A stretch of DNA of 64,000 nt. It comes from Symsagittifera roscoffensis (lineage: Eukaryota; Xenacoelomorpha; Acoela; Convolutidae). Numbering within the stretch: position 1 is the stretch's first letter; every line of letters begins with the position of its first letter. Both the position numbers and the translations under genes were made by a program. Positions 33,195 through 43,495 of this stretch are shown one piece after another. The notes under the pieces are model-generated. The model saw nothing but the letters and a program-made list of their open reading frames with translations, did not search any database and had not been told where the DNA came from. The stretch is taken from the NCBI RefSeq assembly GCF_963678635.1, contig NC_087062.1:60987584-61051583 (forward strand), given 5' to 3'.

Positions 33195-33701
33195 TCTTTG
33201 TAACTTCGGGATGTATGTAGGTAGATGTTAACCAGCTCAAGAATTACCTTACCAACTCAAGAATTACCTTACCAACTCAAGAATTACCTAGAAATGTTCT
33301 CTTGCAAGTACTTGCTGTAGATTCGGATTATCGCGTGTTCAATCAAGATTCTCTCTTTCTGTTTCTCGCTGGAGTGTAGTTGGATTTTCAACTTTGTTTT
33401 TCAAACTTGATCTGAAAACAGAAAGCTCATTAAAACTTAGCATGTCACGTTCCTAACCTAGATACCCCCCTTCTACCCATATGGTTAAAATCTTATCATT
33501 CTCATATCACTTAAAGCAATTCGATTGGATTTCCTTTAAGAACATGCAGATTCATTTTATGTTTTAGCACCATCAATTCTTTCTTTTAAAATTCAATTGT
33601 CATGCCAATCACATCTTAAGATCCCTTTACCTGCGCCGCACCCCAGTACCTAACTCAAGACTCCTCCCTCACACCCGACCTGATACCTCCATGTACCCGA
33701 C
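33195..33701 (-). other. Spacer between pol and ORF3 with three 20-bp repeats
   Basis: Contains three copies of ACCAACTCAAGAATTACCTT (33,230-33,289) and, on the sense strand, a strong 3' splice site (TTTCTGTTTTCAG|ATC) at 33,412. No ORF. Confidence 0.7.
33405..33430 (-). promoter_or_regulatory. Candidate splice acceptor for an ORF3 mRNA
   Basis: The sense strand reads GAGCTTTCTGTTTTCAG|ATCAAG, with the junction after 33,412. It is about 215 nt upstream of the ORF3 ATG. A spliced subgenomic mRNA would place ORF3 near a 5' end, as for retroviral env. The donor was not identified. Confidence 0.4.
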
Positions 33702-36700
33702 TCAGGCGATGCTCAAGTAGTACTTCTTGTGAAGATGCACCATTATCTCTGTTTCTGCAAAGACCACATGTAGGATAGCGTACAATTCCCTCGAGCTCAG
33801 TTTGCCCCTGTTTGGGTCGTACACCGGCATCGAGACCTCCACTATTCCTCTTTCAATCATGAAGTCACGTAGTCTTGTCAGTGCCAATATCACGTGTTCG
33901 GGATCAATTGTGTTTCTGTCGTTGACTCTCGTTACTAGGAAGCAGAGGTATTTGCCCGGGACTTGTGCCACTGACGGTGGAAGCGCTGCCATGCCTCCCA
34001 GTCCTGGCCTCTGTCTGAACAGAAACTCTACGTTCTGGTACTCTCTTTTGAAGTCAGCCTCCAATCTTGATTTGAAACTCATGTCCGCCGTGATGCAGAT
34101 CGCGCTGGTCCTGTTTGACAGGATAAAGTCGCTATCCGTTATCATGATGTTCTCTGAGTATTCATTGGGTATTTCGAATTTCGTTTTGAAATTCCTTCCT
34201 ATGGTAGGCTCTGGTTCTTCTTCCTCCAGTTCCAATCCGCTTGTTTCCCTCACTTCCTTGAGCTTCTTTATCATCAAATTTTCGGTGTGGGTAAGTCCTA
34301 CCCCCACTCCCCGGACAAAAATATTTATCGACGTCCCCGTCGATGTAGTCGGGTCTGAATTGTCCTTAGGGGTGTCCAGTGGCCTGTCTGTTGCTGTCCA
34401 TCCGAAAAGAGGGTCCTCTGTCTTCATGTACTTTGCTGCTGATACATCGATTTGCTGAATGCTTTGTCCTTCGCGGCTCTCGTCTTTGACATCACGCATC
34501 CACTCTAGAATCCTCAAGTTCGTGTTCTCCCTCCTTTCTATTTCACTCTGTTCGAGATCCGTCTCCAATTCTGGCGTCGAGTAATCATCCTGCGGATAAT
34601 GTCCACCATCGTCAATGACCTGCCATTCCTCTTCGGCTTCCAGTTCGCCTGCGCTTAGTAGTTCATCGCCCAACTTGTCTGGCTGTATCTTATCGATCAA
34701 GAAGTCATCCCCGTACCTATTGTACCTCATACCTGTTCGTTTACGATTGCCAGTCCTGGTTTCCGGTGGTGTTGGTCGATCCGGCTCCATCCACTTCGGT
34801 ACCTCGTTTTGCTCTGGGTCGTTCCAGTCTTCTTCTACAAATGAACCTGCATCCGACTCCACTTCTATCTTTTCGTTGTCGTCCAAACTCAAGTTCTCAT
34901 TACCATCATTTTTCTCTCTAGTGCCTTTCTCATTCACCTCGCACGCTGGTTCCACCACCAGGTACTCAAGACCTTCCATGTCTTTTGGTAGGCACCAGTC
35001 CTCCGGGGACGGGACATGAGGCTTCAGATTTTCGTAATGTGCTGCTCGCCCTGTACTCAAGCGATAGAACCGTCCTTGTTGATGTACTTCCGTAATCATG
35101 AACGGTCCTCTCCATTTCTTGAGTAGTTTCTTTGTTCCCTTGGGCGGTATGACATTTTGGAAGACCCACACGTATTGGCCCACTTCGTATGGCTTTGCTC
35201 TTAGTATCTTTTCGTCATATTTCTTGCGTTGCCTCATTTGCGCTTGCGCCGTGTTTCTCCGACATAGCTCGTTTAGCTCTTGTTGTCTTTTGATCGCTTC
35301 CTTCACGTATGCTTGAGGTGACGTCCTTTTCCCCTCGTACTCCGGGTAGAAGAATGTTATAGGCATTGCCCTTTCCCTGCCTGTCAACATCATGAAAGGA
35401 CTGATACCCGTCGTTGAGTGCTGAGTACTATTATAGGCTCCTACTACCTGTGGCAGGTATTTGTCCCAGTCCGTCATGTATCTCGAGCAGTACACCCTGA
35501 GCATGTTGACCAGTGTCCTGTTCTGTCTCTCTACCAACCCATTGGTCTGTGGATGATAGGTCGTCGAGTGCGCTTGAGCAATGTGTGATCTCTTCATCAA
35601 TTCTTTTGTCAAGTCCCCCACAAAAGCCTTGCCGTTGTCCGACTGGAAAGTCATTGGACAACCATACCGCGATATCCAATGCGTTATCAGGTGATCACAT
35701 GTCTCCTCTGCCGAGGCTGTCTGGCACGGAACCGCTTCCGCCAACTTGGTGAAGTGATCTATTATAACTAGTATTTGGTTATAACCCGACTCCGTCATCA
35801 AGATTTTCTGATGGTCTATCTGCACCACTTCATTGAATTCCGAACTCTCGACAGACTTGAGGGGAAGCTTCATCTTCCTTGGGTCTTTTACTTGAAGGCA
35901 TGCTAGGCAGGCATTCACCCATCTCTCGCAAGCTTTTCTCATTCCCGGCCAGTCAAACCTGTGAAGTATCCTTTGTTGTACTTTATCTATCCCCTGGTGG
36001 CCCATCTGGTCGTGTGATCTGAAAAGCACCTCCGTTTGGTACAATTGTGGTAGTATGATGAGGTTGTGTTTGTGTAATATCTTTTCCTCATCTCTTCTCT
36101 TGCACGCTACCACCCCTTCAGCTGTGTGATAAAGTAAGTCTCTCTTTTCTTTGTAGAACTGGCTCAAGATCTTGTAGCTGTCTTCCTCAAGTTCCCCCTT
36201 CTCCTTGACTCCCGAATGGATCCATTTGGAGAGGTTACTTGTCATTTTGTCATTCTTCTGGGCCCTTATTAGGTCAGACAGCCTGTATCTCGCCTTAACG
36301 TGCTCCTTTAGCGCCATGATCTGTCCATTCATCTCACCAGGGTTGTGGATGTCATCGCTCAGTTTCACACATATCATCCTTTTCACGATTTTCATGTCGT
36401 CTTCTGGTACCAGATTTGTTCTGACGTTTGAGTTGCACGATAGTTCCCTTAGTGGTTTTCTTGAAACTGCTATTTTCTCGAGCTCTTCACCACCTCGTAC
36501 CTCTTGTAATTCCAGATTGTACGTCCCTGAAGATGGATCCGTCTGTAATTCCCTGTCGTGCTGTCTTATCTTCTCTTCCGCCAGTATCATGTATAGACTG
36601 TCTTGGTCTTCGCTGCTCTCATCCGAGTCTTCATCCCATTCTTCACGCTCCCCGGACAATTTCCCTTCTCCGGTTTCGTCTTCTTCCATGATTCTGGACC

Positions 36701-39700
36701 ACTCCCCGGACTCTTGATCTAGTCCCAGGTGTTCAACTTCTTCTCTGAATGTTACTTTCTTGTCCCTGACTTTTGTCTGCTCCAGAATTTTTTCGGGGAT
36801 TTTTTCAACTAGTGATCGCACAACTTCCTTGCTATCAGTGATGCTTCCTTTTGAGACGTCAGTATTGTTCACTGTTTCTTCTCTCCGAAGTATGGTTAGT
36901 TCCGGTGCCTCCTGACCTTTCCCTTGGATCACGGGCTTGTCATCTGATAGTTTCTCAAGCAACCTCATTAAGTCTTCATCTACTCGGACCGTTCCCTCCT
37001 CTACCTGGATGAGATCATAACCTTTTGCCTTGAGTGTTTCCCTCACGATCTTGGACTTGAGCATTATTCCTATCGGAATCCCTCTGCTTTTCTTCAAGAT
37101 GGTCTTTTCAAGAGGCTCTTTCGGCAATTCGGGATGATCTTCAATCGGTTTGCCTGATTTGTCCAGCCATCTCGTGAGTGGAAGACTGTCGTACGTTTCT
37201 TTGTCCATAAAGGAGAAGCCGTCTTTGATCTCAGGTCTGTCCGCTTCTCTTTGTTCTTGCCTCTCGTAGAACTCCGTCTTCTTACTCAAGCTGTCAGCAT
37301 TTTGATGTTTATCTCGTGTTCTGTGCTCAATTATCATGTTGTATCCATCCAAGCGAACTATCCACCTCCCAATATAGCTCTGGTCCATTGAGTACGTTTT
37401 CAGCCAGCTTAGTGCTCGGTTGTCGACTCGCAGCTTGAAGGGCTCACTGCCTAAGTATGCTCTGTATTTTTCGACAAAGGTGACCACCGCGAACATCTCT
37501 GCTTTCGGTGCTCCGTACTTCATTTCTGTGTCACTTAGGACCTTGCTCCCGTATGCTATTGGTCTCAAGACTGTCTTCCCATTCCATTCTGGTTCTTGAT
37601 GGAGAATCCCAGAAATAGCGACTACTGACGCATCCGTGTCTAGCACGTACATCCCCTTCTCAGTCGGCATACCCAGTACTGGTGCCTCACACAGCTCTTT
37701 CTTTATTCTCTGGAATGACTCTTCTGCCGCGTTGTTCCACGTGAACTTCTTGCCCTTGTGTCTCATTAATTGTTGCATCGGGTATACCTTGTCCGCATAG
37801 CCCTTGATGAATTCTCTATAATAGTTGGCGAAACCCAGGAAGCTCATCAGCTGGTGCTCCGTCTTCGGTGATTTCCAGGTTAGGACTGCTTCCACGGCGT
37901 CTGGGTCAGGTCTGATACCGTGTTTATCTACCATCCTGCCCAAGTATTTAATCGAGTCCTTGAGTATCTCGCACTTTGATGGTTTACACTTCAGCCCCGA
38001 TCTTTTCATGCACGCGAACACCTCGTCAAGCCTCTCGATGTGGTCTTCTAGTGTTGGCGTTGCTATTACCACGTCGTCCACGTAGCACATTACCAGGTTG
38101 CCGTACTTCTTCGTCACGCCTATCAACGCGTGTGCCATCAGCCGCTGAAACGTGGCTGTTGCATTGCAGAGTCCAAACAGCATCCGTTTCCATTGAAACA
38201 GACCCAACTCGCAGGCGAACCCTGTCTTGTCCCTGTCTTGCTTCCTTAATGGTACCTGCCAAAAGGCCGAGCCTAAATCAAGAGTCGTAAAAAATTTCGC
38301 ATCACCTAACTTCGAGAGGCTCTCATCAATTCTAGGTATGGGATAGGCATCCTTCACCGTGACGGAGTTCAGGTATCGAAAGTCACAACAAAACCTTAAC
38401 TGGTCGCCTTTCTTTTTGGCCATCACTACTCCACACGCCCACGGTGACTTGGATGGTTCTATCATGTCAAACTCTAGTAACGTTTCGATTTCTTTTCTAC
38501 ACGCGTCCGATTTGTGTGGGGTCATGCGCCTCGCCCCCTCCCTGTGTGGCACCGCGTTTTCCTCAAGTTCTATTTCATGTTCAACAAAATTACAACACCC
38601 GATATCCGCCTTATGCCTTGAAAAAACCTCCTCGTTCCGCTCTAGTACGTCCTTGATAGCTTCGAGCTGTTCATCTTTCAGTTTGCCCCTTAAATGTTCA
38701 ATCTCCGGCAGAACCGGTTTATCAGTTTGCATTTCATCTAGCGTGGGTCGCTCTGGAAAGTCCGAACAGCTCGAAAGCCCATCGTCCGTTTCTGACTTAA
38801 GTGATTTGATAAGACCTGAAGAATCTTTTATTCTCTGCAATCGTCTCAAGATACAAATTTTGTCCCTGTGATTAGGACAATCAACAACTTCATTTTGTTT
38901 TGAGTTTTCAATTGTTTCGTATCGAGTTTTAACTGGTAAAGCATATCCCAGCTTCCTCCCTCTCTGTATCGTGATCGGTATATCAAGGGTATTCAACAAG
39001 ACACTGACGCAGAGGCCGCTCTTCGTTATCGAAAATGATCTTCCTAAAACAGCAGCGCTTTGACTATTGGGATTTGGAACTATACACACTTGCTTGTTGT
39101 CACTTAGTTCATTATAATTTTTCATCCTCAAGCTTACGATTGCCGCTTCATTAGCTTTTAACCTCACTCTCCTACTCAAGAATACCGGTGCTTTGTTTTC
39201 ATTCGCCATTATTAAATTTACCGGTTTGATTGCGTACCTCCTATCCGGGTTCCGTATCCTGAACATTGCATTATTTAGATCAATCGTTACGTCGAAATTC
39301 CTGATGAAGTCTCTGCCCAAAATGAATTGGTCAGATTCATCTAGGTTTTCTACCACGATGAAGCTCATCCACAGGTTACGTTCCCCCAAATTGAGGGCTA
39401 TTATCGGCGTCCTGCCCAACACCCGAAGGGCCCCTTTGTTTGCAGCTGACAGCCGTATTCTCGAGTCTATCAAGTCACCTTTGTCAAAGCCCATCTTTTC
39501 CCATGTTTCGATTGGTATGACGCTCAAGACTGCTCCCGTGTCAAGTAATCCACGTAACTGAGTCTTTTTGCCATTTATGTCTAGCACGTGCCCTGTCACG
39601 TCTGCTTCCGTCCCGATGTGCATTGCATCTTCTTCAAGCATAGCACAGTGTCCAATCGATCTTACTTTCAATTCTTCTTTCCCTACATAGATTTGTCCAA

Positions 39701-40133
39701 TTAGGTCTTCGTCGCATGTTATCATCGTCTTGGTAAAGATGTTGATTCCATCTATATTTAGCATGACCTCGTGTGGACCATAAGCTTCAGTGTACCTATT
39801 ATCAACACGTACCGACTTGCTGCCCCCTCTCGTGAGTAGTGCCCTGAGCGCTCTAGAAGTCGTTTGTGGACTTATTCCACTCAAGTATTCTGCATGCACG
39901 TCAATGTGCATTATCGTCTGGTCGCTCGGCTCGCTCAAGTTTCTGGTTACCTCGTGTCCGCCCACTGTGATTATCGACATTATTCTTGCTCCGATTTTCG
40001 ATATTCCAAAAGGTTTACCTGTCACCACTTTCACGGTGTTACAATTCCCGGTCTTCATTGAGCCCGTTCTAGCCTCTGGTATTGAGTTCGATCCGGTTAA
40101 TGCTTCATTAAAATTCTGTCTTTCGATCTCCAA
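33702..40133 (-). CDS. pol: Pol polyprotein: protease, reverse transcriptase, RNase H, integrase, long C-terminal tail
   Basis: About 2,143 aa. Domains: retropepsin-type protease (LLDTGAVLSVIP, 196-207); RT with FCCDFRYLN, TTLDLGSAFWQ, LFGLCNATATFQ and YVDD (684-687); RNase H (LDTDAS near 832, ending DSLSKK near 950); a 400-residue charged spacer; integrase with HX4H...CX2C zinc finger (HDQMGHQG ... CLACL, from 1,373), catalytic D near 1,438, D near 1,498 (QSDNGKAF) and E near 1,533 (GLVERQNR), which is D,D(35)E; then an SH3-like WRGPFMI region near 1,690. The last 400 residues are additional; their end (PVYDPNRGKLSSRELYAIL) looks like a folded domain that was not recognised. The frame has no ATG at its start and is open upstream into gag in the -1 frame, so expression by -1 frameshifting is likely. 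The first residue is therefore uncertain. Confidence 0.95.
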   Translation of the reverse strand: MEIERQNFNEALTGSNSIPEARTGSMKTGNCNTVKVVTGKPFGISKIGARIMSIITVGGHEVTRNLSEPSDQTIMHIDVHAEYLSGISPQTTSRALRALLTRGGSKSVRVDNRYTEAYGPHEVMLNIDGINIFTKTMITCDEDLIGQIYVGKEELKVRSIGHCAMLEEDAMHIGTEADVTGHVLDINGKKTQLRGLLDTGAVLSVIPIETWEKMGFDKGDLIDSRIRLSAANKGALRVLGRTPIIALNLGERNLWMSFIVVENLDESDQFILGRDFIRNFDVTIDLNNAMFRIRNPDRRYAIKPVNLIMANENKAPVFLSRRVRLKANEAAIVSLRMKNYNELSDNKQVCIVPNPNSQSAAVLGRSFSITKSGLCVSVLLNTLDIPITIQRGRKLGYALPVKTRYETIENSKQNEVVDCPNHRDKICILRRLQRIKDSSGLIKSLKSETDDGLSSCSDFPERPTLDEMQTDKPVLPEIEHLRGKLKDEQLEAIKDVLERNEEVFSRHKADIGCCNFVEHEIELEENAVPHREGARRMTPHKSDACRKEIETLLEFDMIEPSKSPWACGVVMAKKKGDQLRFCCDFRYLNSVTVKDAYPIPRIDESLSKLGDAKFFTTLDLGSAFWQVPLRKQDRDKTGFACELGLFQWKRMLFGLCNATATFQRLMAHALIGVTKKYGNLVMCYVDDVVIATPTLEDHIERLDEVFACMKRSGLKCKPSKCEILKDSIKYLGRMVDKHGIRPDPDAVEAVLTWKSPKTEHQLMSFLGFANYYREFIKGYADKVYPMQQLMRHKGKKFTWNNAAEESFQRIKKELCEAPVLGMPTEKGMYVLDTDASVVAISGILHQEPEWNGKTVLRPIAYGSKVLSDTEMKYGAPKAEMFAVVTFVEKYRAYLGSEPFKLRVDNRALSWLKTYSMDQSYIGRWIVRLDGYNMIIEHRTRDKHQNADSLSKKTEFYERQEQREADRPEIKDGFSFMDKETYDSLPLTRWLDKSGKPIEDHPELPKEPLEKTILKKSRGIPIGIMLKSKIVRETLKAKGYDLIQVEEGTVRVDEDLMRLLEKLSDDKPVIQGKGQEAPELTILRREETVNNTDVSKGSITDSKEVVRSLVEKIPEKILEQTKVRDKKVTFREEVEHLGLDQESGEWSRIMEEDETGEGKLSGEREEWDEDSDESSEDQDSLYMILAEEKIRQHDRELQTDPSSGTYNLELQEVRGGEELEKIAVSRKPLRELSCNSNVRTNLVPEDDMKIVKRMICVKLSDDIHNPGEMNGQIMALKEHVKARYRLSDLIRAQKNDKMTSNLSKWIHSGVKEKGELEEDSYKILSQFYKEKRDLLYHTAEGVVACKRRDEEKILHKHNLIILPQLYQTEVLFRSHDQMGHQGIDKVQQRILHRFDWPGMRKACERWVNACLACLQVKDPRKMKLPLKSVESSEFNEVVQIDHQKILMTESGYNQILVIIDHFTKLAEAVPCQTASAEETCDHLITHWISRYGCPMTFQSDNGKAFVGDLTKELMKRSHIAQAHSTTYHPQTNGLVERQNRTLVNMLRVYCSRYMTDWDKYLPQVVGAYNSTQHSTTGISPFMMLTGRERAMPITFFYPEYEGKRTSPQAYVKEAIKRQQELNELCRRNTAQAQMRQRKKYDEKILRAKPYEVGQYVWVFQNVIPPKGTKKLLKKWRGPFMITEVHQQGRFYRLSTGRAAHYENLKPHVPSPEDWCLPKDMEGLEYLVVEPACEVNEKGTREKNDGNENLSLDDNEKIEVESDAGSFVEEDWNDPEQNEVPKWMEPDRPTPPETRTGNRKRTGMRYNRYGDDFLIDKIQPDKLGDELLSAGELEAEEEWQVIDDGGHYPQDDYSTPELETDLEQSEIERRENTNLRILEWMRDVKDESREGQSIQQIDVSAAKYMKTEDPLFGWTATDRPLDTPKDNSDPTTSTGTSINIFVRGVGVGLTHTENLMIKKLKEVRETSGLELEEEEPEPTIGRNFKTKFEIPNEYSENIMITDSDFILSNRTSAICITADMSFKSRLEADFKREYQNVEFLFRQRPGLGGMAALPPSVAQVPGKYLCFLVTRVNDRNTIDPEHVILALTRLRDFMIERGIVEVSMPVYDPNRGKLSSRELYAILHVVFAETEIMVHLHKKYYLSIA

Positions 40134-40135
40134 CT

Positions 40136-42508
40136 TTAGTCGTTGCTCTTTTCTTTCGCAGCCAGATCTTGTTTCACTTTGGCAATTGCTTCCGTCGCCG
40201 CTTTCTCATAATTTATCTCTAGAGAGCTCCCGGCCGCGGACTCCAACGCACCGCTAACATGTGTTACAGCTTTCACTGTCTTCGTCGGCAATTCGGTGTT
40301 CGGTGCCCCCAAGTTCCTAGATTCAAACTCGTTTTGCCTGTTCCGCTGATTCTGCACCGCCGCTAATGCCAACTTATGTTTGGGGTGATTCTGGTCCTTG
40401 ACCGCTTCCCAGAACAAGGGACAATCCATTCTGAAGTGCCCCTCCTGGTTACAGAAGAAGCATCTGGCGCCTATCTTGATGATTAAGCCATTATAGTACT
40501 CGTGTTCCTCCATCTGACTCATATCCTCCTCATCTGGTGCATAACCTAGGCTCTTCATGCCTTGTTTGTACGTTGTGCAGTCAGCCACATGATGATCCGC
40601 TGACCCGCAGTTCGCGCATGATCTGCGCTTGTCCATATCATCTCTAGGTTTGTACCATGATGACCTCTGGGGTTGGCTTCCCCCTTGCGTGTTCCTGTTT
40701 TCAGAATATGAGTACTTCTTAGGTTTCATCAGCATGTATTCTCTTGATTTCTGTCTCATTTCTTCTGGGGTGGGTGCGCTGTCCTTCGACAATGTGTAGT
40801 ATGTTGCTAACATTGTCCTTAAGTCATCACTTTTCACCCCATCAATAAACTTCGAGGCAATGCTAAAGTTCCGTCTGTTTGTCGACTCCTCTGGGTCACT
40901 CCTCCTTCTCAAGCTCTCGAGGTCATCTAGGAACCGATCTATTGACTCGTCGTCCCTCTGCCTTCTCTTTTCAAATCGCATCATCGCTTGGTGACCCTTC
41001 ATTCCTGACCCGAATCGATTCAGCAATATCTCGAAGATCTTGTCCGCGGTGTCGCGTTCTTCCTCCTTCTTTGCGACCACGCATTTTAATGCCGTTCCTT
41101 CTAAGTTGCTCAGTATGGCTGTACATGCTTGTCTTTCGTCACTCAAGTTATCTTGTTCTAGATGTAATCTCATTACTTCCACCCAAGTGTCAATGCATCC
41201 ATCGGAGTCGTCCTTGAATTCTTTTGGCTTCTTGAATGTCTTTCTTGATTTTCCCTCTCTCCTGTCGCTCGAGTCAGTGTTCCTCGTGGCGAAGGCCTCT
41301 AGAGTCCTGTTCATCATCTCCCAAGTGCTGGCCCATGTCATAGCATCCGGTCCTGTGTTGCTGTTAGCTGTTGAATCTCCCGGACCAGTCGTTGTATTCG
41401 ACGTTCCATTCTTCATTATTGTTTTCGCAGCTGTTGGTGCTCTGCTTATCGCATCCCTGGTTATGGGCAACGGTGTCGATTGTCGTTTGTTCCTTTGTGG
41501 TTCTGCAAAGTCAACTCTGGTGCCTTGCGTACGATCCGCTGCCGGTCTTTCTTGTGGAGTAGAACCTCTCAAGATTGCATCCAACTTCGCCTGTATTGCA
41601 CACGAACTCTCGGCCTGACTCTTGCTCATTGTGTCCATTCTCCTTTCCAGGCTTCCTAATTGGCTGTTGACATCATCATATCGGTTCTTCAACTGTTGCA
41701 TGTCTGTTTTGATGTTCTTTTCTCGTTCTTCATTGGTGGCTTCTACCTTATCTGACATTTCCTTGAGTCTCTCATCTGTTGCCTTAGCTAGGTTAAAATA
41801 ACTGTCTAGATACTCGTGGTTGTTGTATCTTATCTCCTTTTTTATCACCTCTCTGTCTTCTTCACTGTGCTTAAGTCTTTTGTCAATCTGATTTAATTTC
41901 GCCAACAAGTCACCCAGCTCAATGGAATTCTCTTCATGGTCAGCCGTCGGTCTCTCTTCGGCCGTAGCCTCTGCTTTAGCTTGTTCCTCTCTTGGATTGG
42001 CTTCTGAGGTCTTTGTGCTCACTGTCCCAAATGTTCGTGCTCTTTCTGCTTTTGGTTCTTCAGTCACGTTTTCTTTCGTTTTTATTCCGAACATTATTCC
42101 CAATTTTTCCGTAAAAGATGTCCTCTTTACTTGAGAGTCTTCTTTCACCGTTTCTTCGGTGTTGCCTATTGCATCTTCCGCGTCATCTATCGGTGAGACT
42201 TCTATGGGTTTCTGGTTCGGTTCCTCTGCATTGGGCATTGGAGTTGACTCTGTCGCCATCTTCCTTGTTTCATCCACACTTTGATCGGGTGTCTCTAGAT
42301 CAATCTCGATGGTGGGTTCTACTCGCTCCCCTTCCGTGCCCTCTTTCGCCCTGTTCTCCGCTGTACTCCTTGTGCTGACCATGTTAACTGAAAAGTTCTT
42401 CTTCGTTATCTTTGGGCCGGTTGATGTCGTTCCGCGCAGCGATGAATTATATTTCGTGTTTGATCCACTTGACCTTTTTTCGAGCACCGGTACCCTACTC
42501 CGCCTCAT
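40136..42508 (-). CDS. gag: Gag polyprotein of the LTR retrotransposon
   Basis: A 790-aa structural protein that would form the particle and bind the genomic RNA. N-terminal 190 residues: charged, low complexity. About 195-310: coiled coil (LGDLLAKLNQIDKRLKHSE ... SLERRMDTMSK). About 430-545: retrotransposon capsid-like domain (TWVEVMRLHLEQ, LEGTALKCV, ILLNRFGSG, FDDL-type FLDDLESL). About 628-641 and 686-699: two CX2CX4HX4C zinc knuckles (CANCGSADHHVADC, CFFCNQEGHFRMDC). It starts at ATG 42,508 and ends TAA at 40,136. Pol follows in the -1 frame. Confidence 0.95.
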   Translation of the reverse strand: MRRSRVPVLEKRSSGSNTKYNSSLRGTTSTGPKITKKNFSVNMVSTRSTAENRAKEGTEGERVEPTIEIDLETPDQSVDETRKMATESTPMPNAEEPNQKPIEVSPIDDAEDAIGNTEETVKEDSQVKRTSFTEKLGIMFGIKTKENVTEEPKAERARTFGTVSTKTSEANPREEQAKAEATAEERPTADHEENSIELGDLLAKLNQIDKRLKHSEEDREVIKKEIRYNNHEYLDSYFNLAKATDERLKEMSDKVEATNEEREKNIKTDMQQLKNRYDDVNSQLGSLERRMDTMSKSQAESSCAIQAKLDAILRGSTPQERPAADRTQGTRVDFAEPQRNKRQSTPLPITRDAISRAPTAAKTIMKNGTSNTTTGPGDSTANSNTGPDAMTWASTWEMMNRTLEAFATRNTDSSDRREGKSRKTFKKPKEFKDDSDGCIDTWVEVMRLHLEQDNLSDERQACTAILSNLEGTALKCVVAKKEEERDTADKIFEILLNRFGSGMKGHQAMMRFEKRRQRDDESIDRFLDDLESLRRRSDPEESTNRRNFSIASKFIDGVKSDDLRTMLATYYTLSKDSAPTPEEMRQKSREYMLMKPKKYSYSENRNTQGGSQPQRSSWYKPRDDMDKRRSCANCGSADHHVADCTTYKQGMKSLGYAPDEEDMSQMEEHEYYNGLIIKIGARCFFCNQEGHFRMDCPLFWEAVKDQNHPKHKLALAAVQNQRNRQNEFESRNLGAPNTELPTKTVKAVTHVSGALESAAGSSLEINYEKAATEAIAKVKQDLAAKEKSND

Positions 42509-42816
42509 TATTTCTATTTACAACTGCTTTTATTTACAATTTTATTACATACACGATTCTATTCTAAGAATAAAAATAATAATAAAACAACAAGACAACA
42601 AAAAAAATTTTTTTGTGGTAACAAATTTAGTACAACGTGTTAAAAACCTTGTTGTAGCTCTCTTTCTAAAACCTTTGAAAAATTTCCCTTAATGTGGTCT
42701 CAACTGTACCTATTTCGATTTGTCTTATTCTGTCTTAAAACACCCTTGTTGTAATTTGACTTCAATTTCTATACCGTCCCAAGACTATTCGTCACTATCA
42801 CAGTACTCTCCGCTAG

Positions 42817-43495
42817 TGTCCTAAGACCCTTGTACCAAGGCCACTGTTCCAAGACCAGTGTCCCAAGGCTAGTGTCCCAAGACTAGTGTCCCAAGACTAG
42901 TGTCCCAAGACTACTGTCCCAAGACTAGTGTCCCAAGGGCAGTGTCCCAAGACCAGTGTCCCAAGGCTAGTGTCCCAAGACTACTGTCCCAAGACTAGTG
43001 TCCCAAGGCTAGTGTCCCAAGACTACTGTCCCAAGACTAGTGTCCCAAGGGTAGTGTCCCAAGACCAGTGTCCCAAGACCAGTGTCCCAAGGCTGGTGTC
43101 CCAAGACTAGTGTCCCAAGACTAGTGTCCCAAGACCCTTGTCCCAAGACCACTGTCCCAAGACCCTGTCCCAAGACCCCTGTCCCAAGACCACTGTTCCA
43201 AGACCCCTGTCCCAAGACCCTGTCCCAAGACCACTGTCCCAAGACCCTGTCCCAAGACCCTGTCCCAAGACCACTGTCCCAAGACCACTGTCCCAAGACC
43301 CTGTCCCAAGACCACTGTCCCAAGACCCTGTCCCAAGACCCTGTCCCAAGACCACTGTCCCAAGACCCTGTCCCAAGACCCTGTCCCAAGACCCTGTCCC
43401 AAGACCACTGTCCCAAGACCACTGTCCCAAGACTCTGTCCCAAGACCACTGTCCCAAGACTGCTCTGTCCCAAGACTTCTTCGGTCTTGTCCCAA
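42817..43495. repeat. Minisatellite, 13-15 bp unit (TGTCCCAAGAC...)
   Basis: More than 40 consecutive units. The proximal part is mostly AGTGTCCCAAGACT (15-bp spacing); the distal part mixes CACTGTCCCAAGAC (15 bp) and CCTGTCCCAAGAC (13 bp) units. The core GTCCCAAG is near invariant. It lies 0.3 kb upstream of gag in the element's transcribed leader. Confidence 0.95.

Noticed and set aside
24315-42508. Many plus-strand ORFs (up to 273 codons) opposite gag, pol and ORF3
   Set aside because: They are shadows of the long minus-strand ORFs; they have no domain similarity and an amino-acid composition typical of antisense frames.
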